Origin: DATCLS01 sp036563805
GTDB lineage: Bacteria; Actinomycetota; Acidimicrobiia; Acidimicrobiales; VFJN01
DNA: 37,352 bases
Direction of reading: 5' to 3'
NCBI GenBank assembly: GCA_036563805.1
Contig: DATCLS010000082.1
Location: forward strand, 1 to 37,352
Shown: positions 15,585-23,727 of the stretch, piece after piece
How positions within the stretch are numbered: the first letter of the stretch is position 1
Layout of the letters: the number at the start of each line of letters is the position of its first letter
Made by a program: the position numbers and the translations under genes
The notes under the pieces: model-generated
The model's database searches: none
What the model saw: only the letters and a program-made list of their open reading frames with translations
What the model was told of the DNA's origin: nothing

Positions 15585-16230
15585 CGGGTCGCGCGGCCGG
15601 CGGCGTCGCGGGCCAGGCCACTCGGCGGTGAGGGCGACCGGGCGGGCTCGGCGCCCGACTGTCACGCCATCCGGCGGCCCGCCGTCGAGCACGACGAGCT
15701 GGTCCGCCCGGGCCTGCACCGCGGGGCGTGGCTGACGACGAGCAGGGCGGAGGCGCCAGCCGTATCGGGCTCGTCGAGCAGCCGCCAGGCGGTCCTCGGT
15801 CTCGACGTCGAGCGCGCCCGACAGGTCGTCGACGGCGAGCAGCTGCGGCCGCCGGAGCAGCGCCCGGGCGGCCGCTGCCCGCTGGAGCTGGCCCCCGGAG
15901 AGGCGCACGCCCCGGGGGCCCGACCGCCGTGGCGAGCCCCGCCGGCACGGCCTCGATGTCGTCGTCGAGGCGGGCGAGGCGGACGGCCTGGGCCAGCCCG
16001 GCCGGGTGCCCGCCGAGCACGACGGCGTCGGCCGGCGGCTCGGTGAACAGCCGGGGGCGCCTGGGCGACGTCGGCGGCCCCGGGGCGGGACGAGCCTGGC
16101 GGCCGGGTCGTCGACGACCCGGCCGGTCCACCGGATCTCGCCGGCGGCGCGGTCGACCAGGCCGAGCACCGCCCGGAGCGGCGTCGACTCGCCCGAGCCC
16201 ACCGGCCCGTACGGGGGCGGACCGGGCGCC
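15585..16230 (-). pseudogene. Decayed ATP-binding domain of an ABC exporter
   Basis: Pieces of one ABC nucleotide-binding domain lie in the correct order but in different frames. Walker A reads GPVGSGEST (16182-16208), with the catalytic Lys replaced by Glu. Then LFTEPPADAVVLGGHPAGLA follows in a second frame. GVRLSGGQLQRAAAARALL (signature, 15879-15902) and LLAVDDLSGALDVETE (Walker B, 15825-15842) are back in the first frame. LLDEPDTAGASALLVVSHAP (His loop) follows in a third frame, and ADQLVVLDGG in the first again. At least four frameshifts plus the lost Lys rule out function. The style is that of the C-terminal half of a fused exporter; no membrane domain remains upstream. Neighbouring genes are intact, which argues against sequencing error. 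Confidence 0.8.
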
Positions 16231-16355
16231 GGTGACGTTCGCGGGTCCGCCCGGCCACCTGGGCGGTCGGTCGGGGCGGCGCGCCGGCCCGGGGGTAGGT
16301 CGGCCTCCGGGCCCGCCCGGGGCAGCCCGGTGTCAGCCTGTGACCGGCTCGGGGG

Positions 16356-16634
16356 TCAATCGAGCCCGAGGCCCCACATGGCGTCGAGGTCGTGCTTGGA
16401 GTAGGCCTGGAAGGCGATCATCGTCGTGGTGTGGACGATGCCCTCGAGCTGGGCCAGGTGCCGGGTCACGACGTCGGCCAGCTGGTCGTGCTCGCGGACC
16501 CGGACGATCGCCACGAGGTCGAGGTCGCCGGTGACCGAGTAGACCTCGCTCACCCCCTCCACGTCCGCGATCTCGGTCGCCAGGTCGGCGATGCGGTCGG
16601 GCTCGGCCTGGATCATCACGAAGGCGGTGAGCAC
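16356..16634 (-). CDS. Stand-alone Lrp/AsnC ligand-binding (RAM) domain protein
   Basis: A 92-residue protein made of a single RAM fold: LTAFVMIQAEPDRIADLATEIA, GVSEVYSVTGDLDLVAIVRV, and the C-terminal GIVHTTTMIAFQAYSKHDLD. It lacks the helix-turn-helix of full Lrp proteins, so it cannot bind DNA alone. It may sense an amino acid and act through a partner, or oligomerise with full-length Lrp proteins. The GTG at 16634 lies 19 bases inside the end of the nuclease gene upstream, which implies coupled translation. Such stand-alone RAM proteins are common near trpD and the DEDDh nuclease in actinobacteria. Confidence 0.88.
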   Translation of the reverse strand: MLTAFVMIQAEPDRIADLATEIADVEGVSEVYSVTGDLDLVAIVRVREHDQLADVVTRHLAQLEGIVHTTTMIAFQAYSKHDLDAMWGLGLD

Positions 16635-18301
16635 GGGCGGTCAGCGTAGACGCCGCCGACGTGCAGGAGCCGCACGCGCCCGGCGTGCCGGGCCAGCCAG
16701 GCCGCCACGCAGGCCAACTCGTCGGCCGCCTCGGGCGGGAGGGGGCCGTCGGCCGGCGGCGGCTCGACCGCCCGGGGCTCGAGCCAGCGCGCCAGCTCGC
16801 CGTCGCCGCCGCACCGGCGACCGGCGTCGCCGGACCGTCGACCGCGGCGGCCGGGCAGGTTGCCGGGGCTGGATCCGTCGGCGGCGGGGCCGTCGGCGGC
16901 GGCCAGGCGGCCGCGGTCGAGCTCGATCCGCCGGCCGGCGGGCAGCTCGAGGGTGATCCGGCCCGCCCGCCGCAGGGCGTCGAGCCGGCGCTGGCGCCGC
17001 ACCGCCCGCACCAGGGCCGACCGCAGCTCGCCCCGGGCGAGGCCGGCGGCCCGTGCCGCGGCCAGCCCGACCAGCGGGTCGGCCGCGCCGCCGAGCTCGG
17101 CCGGGTCGGGCGGGTCGGGCGGCCCGCCGGGCCCGGACGGATCGGCGAGGGCGACGACCAGCGGTTCGAGGGCGGTCACGACCTGGCGGGCCGCGGCCGT
17201 CGACGGCAGCGGGCCGAGCACGCCCCGGGCGCCGGGCCGGGGCGCGGTGCGGGTGACCGTCAGCCGGGGCCGGTCACCGCCGGTGAGCACGACGTAGCGG
17301 TACGACCGCCAGCGGGCCCGGCCCCGGTCGTAGCGGGGCGCCAGGGCGTGCAGGAGCCGCACCTCGAGCACCGCGGCCTCGAGCGCCGAGGCGCAGGTCA
17401 CGTGGTCGATGGACCGGGTCTCGCGCAGCAGCGAGGCGGTGACGCCCCGGTCGCGGGCCCCGGCGAAGCACGACCGCACCCGCCGCCGGAGGTTGGACGC
17501 CCGCCCGACCCGCAGCGCCCGCCCGGCCCCGTCGCGGAACACGTAGACCCCGGGCGCGCGGGGCAGGTCCGCGGTCAGCCGCAGCTTGCCCGCCTGCCGG
17601 TGCCCGGCGAGCCGAGGCAGCGTGAGCAGGTCGTCGAGGCCGAACACCCCGAAGGCGGCGGCGCGCTCGAGCAGCACGTGGAGCAGGTCGCCGGTGGCCA
17701 GGGCGTCGTCGAGGGCCCGGTGGCGGGGCCGGCGGTCGAGCCGGAACCGCTCGGCCAGCGTCTCCAGCCGGCAGTCGCCCCACGCGTCGGGGTCGTCGCG
17801 CACCAGCCGCCGGGCCAGCGCCACGGTGTCGACCCGGTGGTGGCCGAGCGGGGGCCGCCCGGCGGCGGCCAGCGCGGCGTCGAGGAACGCCACGTCGAAC
17901 CGGAGGTTGTGGCCGACCAGGACGGCGCCGCCCACGAACTCGAGCAGCGCGGGCAGCACCTCGTCGATGGTCGGCGCCGGCGTCACCATGGCGGTGGTGA
18001 TGCCGGTGAGCGTCGTCACCGCCGGCGGGATCGGCACGCCCGGGTCGACCAGCGTCTGAAACGTGCCCAGCTGCTCGCCGCCCCGGAGCCGCACGGCCCC
18101 GACCTCGGTGATGCCGTGGGCGACCGGCGACCCGCCGGTGGTCTCGACGTCGACGACGCAGAACGTGACCTCATGGAGCGGGGTGTCGAGGTCGTCGGTG
18201 CTGGCAGGGCGGAGACCGGCGCCGCCGGCGCGGGTCTCGGCGGCGCCCGGGTGACGGTCGGGGCTATCGGTGCTGTCGGGGCGGATGTCGGTGGCGAACA
18301 T
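16616..18301 (-). CDS. DEDDh exonuclease fused to a UvrC-type GIY-YIG domain
   Basis: A 561-residue nuclease, probably acting in DNA repair. The exonuclease domain (about 44-215) has D51 and E53 in FCVVDVETTGG, D136 in GHNLRFDVAFL, and H194/D199 in HRALDDALATGD, the full DEDDh set seen in DNA polymerase III epsilon. A GIY-YIG domain (about 248-335) follows: APGVYVFRDGAGRALRVGRASNLRRRVRS, with the later Glu in SALEAAVLEVRLLHALAPRYD. The Tyr of the second (YIG) motif is Val-Gly preceded by Arg, so catalysis there may be altered. The C terminus is Pro/Gly/Arg-rich and low in recognisable features. The architecture matches Rv2191 of M. tuberculosis. The ATG at 18301 is chosen because upstream codons are shadow sequence. 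Confidence 0.9.
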   Translation of the reverse strand: MFATDIRPDSTDSPDRHPGAAETRAGGAGLRPASTDDLDTPLHEVTFCVVDVETTGGSPVAHGITEVGAVRLRGGEQLGTFQTLVDPGVPIPPAVTTLTGITTAMVTPAPTIDEVLPALLEFVGGAVLVGHNLRFDVAFLDAALAAAGRPPLGHHRVDTVALARRLVRDDPDAWGDCRLETLAERFRLDRRPRHRALDDALATGDLLHVLLERAAAFGVFGLDDLLTLPRLAGHRQAGKLRLTADLPRAPGVYVFRDGAGRALRVGRASNLRRRVRSCFAGARDRGVTASLLRETRSIDHVTCASALEAAVLEVRLLHALAPRYDRGRARWRSYRYVVLTGGDRPRLTVTRTAPRPGARGVLGPLPSTAAARQVVTALEPLVVALADPSGPGGPPDPPDPAELGGAADPLVGLAAARAAGLARGELRSALVRAVRRQRRLDALRRAGRITLELPAGRRIELDRGRLAAADGPAADGSSPGNLPGRRGRRSGDAGRRCGGDGELARWLEPRAVEPPPADGPLPPEAADELACVAAWLARHAGRVRLLHVGGVYADRPCSPPS

Positions 18302-18358
18302 GCGTACGGCACAGCGTACGCCAGTTCGCCAGGGTGGGCGGTCGGTAGGCTTCTCTGC

Positions 18359-18577
18359 GTGGCGACTCGCTACCGCTGCTCCGCCTGCGGGAACCTGACC
18401 CGCTTCGACGTCACCACCGCCAAGCGCACGCGCGCCTTCCACCACTTCACGATCGGGGGCGAGCTGCAGGCGGTGGAGGACGAGGTCGTGCTCGAGGAGC
18501 AGGTCGAGGAGGTTGCCTGCCGCTGGTGTGGCAACGGCCGCGCCATCGAGGTGCTCGACGACGCGGAGGCGGGCTGA
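18359..18577 (+). CDS. Small zinc-ribbon protein
   Basis: Unrecognised 72-residue protein with two CxxC pairs, CSAC near residue 7 and CRWC near residue 54, framing a helical acidic middle (ELQAVEDEVVLEEQVEEVA). This is a split zinc ribbon. It begins VATRYRCSACGNLTRFDVTTAKRTR from the GTG at 18359, divergent from the nuclease gene with about 57 bases between. The stop overlaps the start region of the NYN nuclease gene, so the two are likely cotranslated. A role in RNA binding with that nuclease is possible but inferred. Codon use with G/C at third positions supports coding. Confidence 0.72.
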   Translation: MATRYRCSACGNLTRFDVTTAKRTRAFHHFTIGGELQAVEDEVVLEEQVEEVACRWCGNGRAIEVLDDAEAG

Positions 18578-20181
18578 CCGACCCGGCCGGAGCCATCCGC
18601 CCGGCTGTCGAAGCCGCCCTCGCCGTCGCCCGCGACGGCCTCGCCGCCGACCCGGTCGTTCCGCCCCCGCAGGCCCTGCGGCCCTACCTGGGGTTCTCGC
18701 GCCTGTCGCCCGGCGCCCTCCGGGCCATCGCCGGGGTGGTCGAGCGCGACGCCGCGTTCCGAGCGCGTGTCGCGGCCGCGGTCGACGAGGAGCGGGTGGG
18801 TCGGGCCGGGTGGCTGTGGCTGACCCGCCCCGAGGGCTGGGCCGAGGAGCTGGCCGCCATCGAGGCGGAGGTCGCGGCCCGGGCCGAGGAGGAGCGCCGC
18901 GCCCGCGACGAGCGCTCGGCCGTGAAGAAGCTGGCCGCGGTGCAGGCGGCGGCGGAGGAGGCGGCCGCCGAGGCCGAGCGCCGCGCCCGCGAGGTCGAGG
19001 AGCTGCGGGCCGAGGTCGCCCGCCTGGAGGCCGTGCAGGCGGAGGTGACCGCCCGCTTGGTCGAGGCCGAGGCGCAGGCCGACCGGCTGGCCGCCGCCCG
19101 CACCGAGGCGGTCCGCAACCTCAAGCAGGTCGAGGCTCGCCTGGTCGAACGGTCGACCGAGCTGAACGCAGCCAAGGCGCGCATCCGCGAGCTCGAGGAG
19201 CAGCTCAGGGCCCGGACGGCGTCCGGCGGCCGGGACCGGACTGCCGGGGACGAGACCCGGGACCGGAACGGGGCCCGCCCTGGGGCCGGCCCCGTCCGCC
19301 GTCCCGACGTCGAGCCCGTCGCGCCGGGTGGGGCCGGCGGCGCGGGCTCCGCCGGTCAGGCCGGACGTGCCGCCCCGGATTCCGGGCCGGGCGACTCCGG
19401 GCCGGGCGGCGCGGCGCCGGGCACGACGTCGGCGACGGCTGGGTCGGGTCGTGCTGCGCCGGCGGCGGGGGCGACCGGGGAGCCGGCGGCCCCCGGGGAT
19501 CCGGCCGGGCCGGGGCGCGACGTCCTGGCCCAGGAGCTGGCCCGGGCCGCGGCGGGCGCCAGCTCGCTGGCCGACTCCCTGGCCTCGCTGGCCCACCTGC
19601 TCACCGCGGTGGGCGCCGACCCGGGGGCGGGCGCGCCCCCGGCGGGCGCCGATCCCGGCGCCCCGGCCCGCCCGCCGGCCGTCGCCGCGGAGGCGGGTTC
19701 CTCGGGCGGGGGCACCCGAGCCACCGGCCGTGTGCCGGTGCGGCTGCCCGGCGGCATCTTCGACGACTCGGCGGCCGCCGCCGAGCACCTGCTGCGCACG
19801 CCCGGCGCGGTCCTCGTGGTCGACGGCTACAACGTGTCGATGACCGCCTGGCCGGCGCTCACGGCCGCCGAGCAGCGCCGGCGCCTGGTCGGCGTGCTCG
19901 CCGAGGCGGCGGCGCGCACCGCCACCGAGACCGAGATCGTGTTCGACGGCGCCGACGTCGACAACGTGCCGGTGCCCGCCCCGGTCCGGTCGCTCGTCCA
20001 CGTGCGGTTCTCGCCGCCGGGCGTCGAGGCGGACGACGTCGTCCTCGACCTGGTGGCCAGCCTGCCAGCCTCCCGGCCGGTCGTCGTCGCCAGCAGCGAC
20101 AACCGCGTGCGGGCCGGTGCCCGGGCGCTGGGGGCCAACGTCGTGCACGCCCGCCAACTGCTCGACGCCCTCCGGCGCTGA
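18526..20181 (+). CDS. NYN-domain (YacP/Rae1-like) ribonuclease with long coiled coil
   Basis: About 551 residues in three parts. An N-terminal helical region (PALRPYLGFSRLSPGALRAIAGVVERD and so on) leads into a charged Ala/Glu/Arg coiled coil (about 105-235). A long Gly/Pro/Ala linker follows. The C-terminal NYN/PIN-like domain (about 427-550) has VLVVDGYNVSMTAWP, ETEIVFDGADVDNVP, VEADDVVLDLVASLP and VVVASSDNRVRAGARALGANVV, carrying the acidic residues of the active site. YacP relatives are endoribonucleases linked to ribosome-associated mRNA decay. The start is uncertain: the GTG at 18526 gives 16 Arg-rich shadow residues, and a CTG at 18574 overlapping the previous stop (CTGA) would remove them. 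The middle region suggests a scaffold or dimer. Confidence 0.85.
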   Translation: MWQRPRHRGARRRGGGLTDPAGAIRPAVEAALAVARDGLAADPVVPPPQALRPYLGFSRLSPGALRAIAGVVERDAAFRARVAAAVDEERVGRAGWLWLTRPEGWAEELAAIEAEVAARAEEERRARDERSAVKKLAAVQAAAEEAAAEAERRAREVEELRAEVARLEAVQAEVTARLVEAEAQADRLAAARTEAVRNLKQVEARLVERSTELNAAKARIRELEEQLRARTASGGRDRTAGDETRDRNGARPGAGPVRRPDVEPVAPGGAGGAGSAGQAGRAAPDSGPGDSGPGGAAPGTTSATAGSGRAAPAAGATGEPAAPGDPAGPGRDVLAQELARAAAGASSLADSLASLAHLLTAVGADPGAGAPPAGADPGAPARPPAVAAEAGSSGGGTRATGRVPVRLPGGIFDDSAAAAEHLLRTPGAVLVVDGYNVSMTAWPALTAAEQRRRLVGVLAEAAARTATETEIVFDGADVDNVPVPAPVRSLVHVRFSPPGVEADDVVLDLVASLPASRPVVVASSDNRVRAGARALGANVVHARQLLDALRR

Positions 20182-20288
20182 GCCCAGCGGGTCGGTCCGG
20201 CGGGTGCGCCCGGCGGACCGGTCTCGGCGAGAGTGTCACACCCCGTTCCTATCGTCGGCGGCGACCCCAGCATCGAGGAGCGCACGCC

Positions 20289-20510
20289 ATGCCCCAGTAC
20301 GACAGCACCGACGACGATCTCCTCCGCATCGACTGCGACGAGTGCCTCATGCAGCACACCCGCGTCTGCGACGACTGCGTGGTCACGTTCATCTGCTCAC
20401 GGCGGCCCGACGAGGCGGTCGTGATCGACGTGTCCGAGGTGCGGGCGCTGCGCCTGCTGTCGGGCGCCGGCCTGGTCCCCGAGCTGCGCCATGTGCGCCG
20501 CACCGGCTGA
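20289..20510 (+). CDS. Small Cys-rich protein of unknown function
   Basis: A 73-residue protein starting MPQYDSTDDDLLRIDCDECLMQ. Five cysteines lie within the first half in the pattern CDEC...CDDC...C, which suggests a bound metal or cluster. The second half is a plain helical segment (VIDVSEVRALRLLSGAGLVPELRHVRR). GAGGAG lies eight bases before the ATG, a strong ribosome binding site. It sits between the NYN ribonuclease and queG on the same strand. No family is recognised. Confidence 0.75.
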   Translation: MPQYDSTDDDLLRIDCDECLMQHTRVCDDCVVTFICSRRPDEAVVIDVSEVRALRLLSGAGLVPELRHVRRTG

Positions 20511-20634
20511 CACCCGGGCGGGCCCGGCCCGGGGCGCCCGGTCCGGCGGGGGAAGGGCCCGGCGCGATGGGGTCGCCGGGCACCCGGGGAGCGTCCGGGT
20601 TGCCCCTGGCCGGGCCGGTCGGCACGATGGCGCG

Positions 20635-21996
20635 ATGCCGGCGGCATCCCCGTCTCACCCGCGCTCGCGGCCCGTCGACCTGCCGGTCGACACGGCCGGC
20701 GTGCCGTCGGTCGACGAGCTGGTGGCCGTCGGCCGGGCCGCCGGGCTCGACGCGGTCGGCGTGGCGCCGGCGGCGCCGTTCGCCACCACCCGTCGCCACC
20801 TGGCCCGGCGCAAAGCGGCCGGCCTCCACGGCGGCATGGCTTTCACCTACCGCCGGCCCGAGCGGTCGACCGATCCCGGCCAGGTGGTGCCCGGCGCCCG
20901 GGCCATCGTCGTCGGGGCCCGCTCGTACCTGCGCACGCCGCCCGGCGAGCCGGCCGGCGGCGGGGCGGCCGACGCGCGCCAGCGGGTCATCGCCGATCGG
21001 GGCGGAGCCGAGCCCGGCGGCGGCCCGGCGTGCGGGCGCCCGCAGGGGCGGGTCGCCCGCTACGCCTGGCAGGACCACTACGCCGCCCTGCGCGCCTCCC
21101 TCGGCGCCGTCGCCGCCCGGCTCAAGGAGGCGGGCTGGCGGGCCCGGGTGGTGGCCGACGACAACGCGCTCGTCGACCGCGAGGCCGCCTACCGGGCCGG
21201 GCTGGGGTGGTACGGCAAGAACGCCAACCTGCTGCTCCCCGGGGTGGGAAGCTGGTTCGTGCTGGGCTCGGTCGTGACCGACGCCCCGATCGCGCTTCCC
21301 GAGGGGGCACCGCGACAGCCCGACGGCTGCGGCACCTGCCGCCGGTGCCTCGACGGCTGCCCGACCGGGGCCATCGTGGCGCCCGGCGTGGTCGACGCCC
21401 GGCGATGCCTGGCCTGGCTGGTCCAAGCCGAGGGGCGGTTCCCGCCCGAGCACCGCGTGGCGCTCGGCGACCGCATCTACGGGTGCGACGACTGCCAGGA
21501 GGTCTGCCCGCCCAACCGCCGGGTCGCCCGGCGCGAGCCGGCCCCGCCCGCCGGCGAGGCCGCCGAGCCGACCGTCGACCTGCTCGACCTGCTGGCGGCC
21601 GACGACGCCACCCTGCTCGACCGGCACGGCCGGTGGTACGTGCCGCGGCGCCAGGCCCGCTACCTCCGCCGCAACGCCCTCCTCGCCCTGGGCAACGTCG
21701 CCGACGGCCGGCACCCCGCGGTGGCGGCGGCGCTGGGCCGGGCGCTCGCCGACCCCGACCCGATCGTCCGGGGCCACGCCGTGTGGGCCGCCCGCCGCCT
21801 CGGCCGCGACGACCTGGTGGCCCCGCTCGCCGACGACCCCGACCCGCTCGTCCGGGCCGAGCTGGCCGAGCACGTGCCGGTGCGCGCCGACCTGCGGCCC
21901 GGGGCCCGGCCCGACCCGCCCCCGGGTGGGCGCGCCGGCGTGCACGAGGCCGGGCGCCCCGGCGGGCATCCTGACGTGCGCCAGGCGCCGAGCTGA
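20635..21996 (+). CDS. queG: Epoxyqueuosine reductase
   Basis: Reduces epoxyqueuosine to queuosine at the wobble base of tRNAs (GUN anticodons), using cobalamin and two [4Fe-4S] clusters. The 453-residue protein has the N-terminal cobalamin-binding domain with DREAAYRAGLGWYGKNANLLLPG, preceded by DDNAL, where the catalytic Asp is expected. The first cluster is C232-C235-C238-C242 (CGTCRRCLDGCPTGAI) and the second C284-C287-C291 (CDDCQEVCPPNRR). A C-terminal HEAT-like repeat region (PLLALGNVADGRHPAVAAALG, DPIVRGHAVWAARRLG) fits the longer QueG form. No other queuosine genes are in the window. The ATG at 20635 is the first in frame that avoids shadow sequence. An insert rich in Gly/Ala/Arg (about 100-130) is unusual. 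Confidence 0.92.
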   Translation: MPAASPSHPRSRPVDLPVDTAGVPSVDELVAVGRAAGLDAVGVAPAAPFATTRRHLARRKAAGLHGGMAFTYRRPERSTDPGQVVPGARAIVVGARSYLRTPPGEPAGGGAADARQRVIADRGGAEPGGGPACGRPQGRVARYAWQDHYAALRASLGAVAARLKEAGWRARVVADDNALVDREAAYRAGLGWYGKNANLLLPGVGSWFVLGSVVTDAPIALPEGAPRQPDGCGTCRRCLDGCPTGAIVAPGVVDARRCLAWLVQAEGRFPPEHRVALGDRIYGCDDCQEVCPPNRRVARREPAPPAGEAAEPTVDLLDLLAADDATLLDRHGRWYVPRRQARYLRRNALLALGNVADGRHPAVAAALGRALADPDPIVRGHAVWAARRLGRDDLVAPLADDPDPLVRAELAEHVPVRADLRPGARPDPPPGGRAGVHEAGRPGGHPDVRQAPS

Positions 21997-22055
21997 CCGC
22001 TCGGGGCCGGCGCCCACCCGCATCCGACCCTCCACCTCCGGGACCGACTTCTGCA

Positions 22056-23174
22056 ATGACGCATCTGCTGGTCACCAACGACTTCCCGCCCAAGGTGGGC
22101 GGCATCCAGTCCTACCTGTGGGAGCTGTGGCGGCGCCTCGACCCCGCCAGCTTCACGGTGCTGACGACGCCGTATCCGGGGGCGGAGGCGTGGGACGCCG
22201 AGCAGCCGTTCCGGGTCGTGCGGGTGCGCGAGCGCATGCTGCTGCCCACGCCGTCGCTGGCCCGGCGCATCGACGCCTTGGCCGAGGAGGTCGGTGCCCG
22301 GCTGGTGGTGCTCGACCCTGCGCTGCCGGTCGGGCTGCTCGGGCCCCGGCTGTCCCGCCCCTACGGGGTCGTGCTCCACGGCGCGGAGGTCACGGTGCCC
22401 GGCCGGCTGCCGGGGACGCAGCAGCTGCTGCGCCGGGTGCTGCGGGGCGCCCGCGAGGTGATCTCGGCCGGCGGCTACCCGGCCGCCGAGGCCGAACGTG
22501 CCGCGGGCGGCCCCCTCCCGCTGACGATCGTGCCCCCGGGCGTCGACCCCGAGCGCTTCCGGCCGCTCGACGACGAGGCCAAGGCCAAGGCCCGCGCCCG
22601 CCTGCAGCTCCCGGAGGAGGGCCGGCTCGTCGTCAGCCTCAGCCGACTCGTGCCCCGCAAGGGCATGGACGTGCTGATCCAGGCGGCGGCCCGCCTGGCC
22701 CCCGGCCGCCCCGATTTGACCGTGGCCATCGGCGGGTCGGGCCGCGACCGCCCGCGGCTCGACCGGCTCGTGGCGGCGAGCGGGGCGCCGGTGCGGATGC
22801 TCGGACGGGTGCCCGACCCCGACCTGCCCGACCTCTACGGTTGCGCCGACGTCTACGCCATGCTGTGCCGCAACCGGTGGGCCGGCCTCGAGCAGGAGGG
22901 GTTCGGCATCGTGTTCCTCGAGGCGGCGGCGTGCGCCGTTCCCCAGGTGGCGGGCGCCAGCGGCGGGGCGCACGAGGCGGTCGACGACGGGCGCACGGGC
23001 CTCGTCGTGCGCCGGCCGTCCGATCCGGCGGCGGTGGCCGACGCCCTGGCCGCCCTGCTCGACGACCCCGACCGCCGGGCGGCCATGGGCCGGGCCGCCC
23101 GCGAGCGGGTCGTGGCCGAGCTGTCCTACGACGTGCTGGCGGCCCGCCTGGCCGAGGTGTTCGCGCGGTGGTGA
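22056..23174 (+). CDS. pimB: GT4 glycosyltransferase, PimB-like mannosyltransferase
   Basis: Probably adds the second mannose to phosphatidylinositol monomannoside, at the cytosolic membrane face. The 372-residue protein has the GT-B fold of family GT4: N-terminal LLVTNDFPPKVGGIQSYLWEL, which is close to mycobacterial PimB, then HGAEVTVPGRLPG, IVPPGVDPERF, LVVSLSRLVPRKGMDVLI, RMLGRVPDPDLPDLYGCADVY, and the acceptor/donor site EQEGFGIVFLEAAACAVPQVAG. In M. tuberculosis, pimB (Rv2188c) is close to the SRPBCC and ArsA-like genes, as here. Whether this organism makes PIMs or another mannolipid is not shown. The ATG has no clear ribosome binding site. The stop overlaps the next GTG. Confidence 0.85.
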   Translation: MTHLLVTNDFPPKVGGIQSYLWELWRRLDPASFTVLTTPYPGAEAWDAEQPFRVVRVRERMLLPTPSLARRIDALAEEVGARLVVLDPALPVGLLGPRLSRPYGVVLHGAEVTVPGRLPGTQQLLRRVLRGAREVISAGGYPAAEAERAAGGPLPLTIVPPGVDPERFRPLDDEAKAKARARLQLPEEGRLVVSLSRLVPRKGMDVLIQAAARLAPGRPDLTVAIGGSGRDRPRLDRLVAASGAPVRMLGRVPDPDLPDLYGCADVYAMLCRNRWAGLEQEGFGIVFLEAAACAVPQVAGASGGAHEAVDDGRTGLVVRRPSDPAAVADALAALLDDPDRRAAMGRAARERVVAELSYDVLAARLAEVFARW

Positions 23175-23689
23175 GCGACGACCGGGCCCCCGAGCCGGCC
23201 CGCGGCGCCGACGATCCTGCCCCCGGGCCGGGGGTCTCGGTCCCGCCCGGCGACCGCATCGTGCAGCTCGACCTGTGGGCCACCGTGCTGTTCGCGGTCG
23301 TCCAGGCCCTGGCGGCCGGCCTGCCGGACGCGTTCTCGGCGCTGTCGGTGGCGGTCTCGGTGGCGCTGTTCCTCGTCGGCGCAGTCGCCTTCGTGTGGGG
23401 CTTCCTCCTCGCCATCGGCCGCAGCCGGTACGAGGCGGTGACGCTGTCCGGCCTGTTCTTCCTGGGCGAGGACGCCGCCCCCGCCGGCGTGCGGCGGACG
23501 CTGCGCCTGCTGCTGCTCGCCCAGGTCATCGTCGCCGTCGCCGCCGCGGCCGTCCGGCCGTTCACCGAGCTGGCGTTCGGCATCCTGGCGCCCATGCTGG
23601 GCACCGGCCTGCTGGCGCTGTGGGGGGCGCGGCACGGCGTGTTCGCGCCGCGCGACGAGTCCGCCGAGCCGGGCGGTGCGAGGCAGTAG
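23171..23689 (+). CDS. Four-helix membrane protein between pimB and SRPBCC gene
   Basis: Unrecognised 172-residue protein. The N-terminal 40 residues are polar and Pro-rich. Four hydrophobic segments follow: LWATVLFAVVQALAAGL, ALSVAVSVALFLVGAVAFVWGF, LRLLLLAQVIVAVAAAAV and LAFGILAPMLGTGLLALWGA. Loops are short and the C terminus is acidic. The GTG at 23171 overlaps the pimB stop as GTGA, which links its translation to the glycosyltransferase. It may help lipid-linked sugar transfer at the membrane, but that is only suggested by position. Confidence 0.75.
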   Translation: MSDDRAPEPARGADDPAPGPGVSVPPGDRIVQLDLWATVLFAVVQALAAGLPDAFSALSVAVSVALFLVGAVAFVWGFLLAIGRSRYEAVTLSGLFFLGEDAAPAGVRRTLRLLLLAQVIVAVAAAAVRPFTELAFGILAPMLGTGLLALWGARHGVFAPRDESAEPGGARQ

Positions 23690-23727
23690 GGTCGGGCGAC
23701 CGACGGCTCAGGGAGGAGCAGCGAGCG

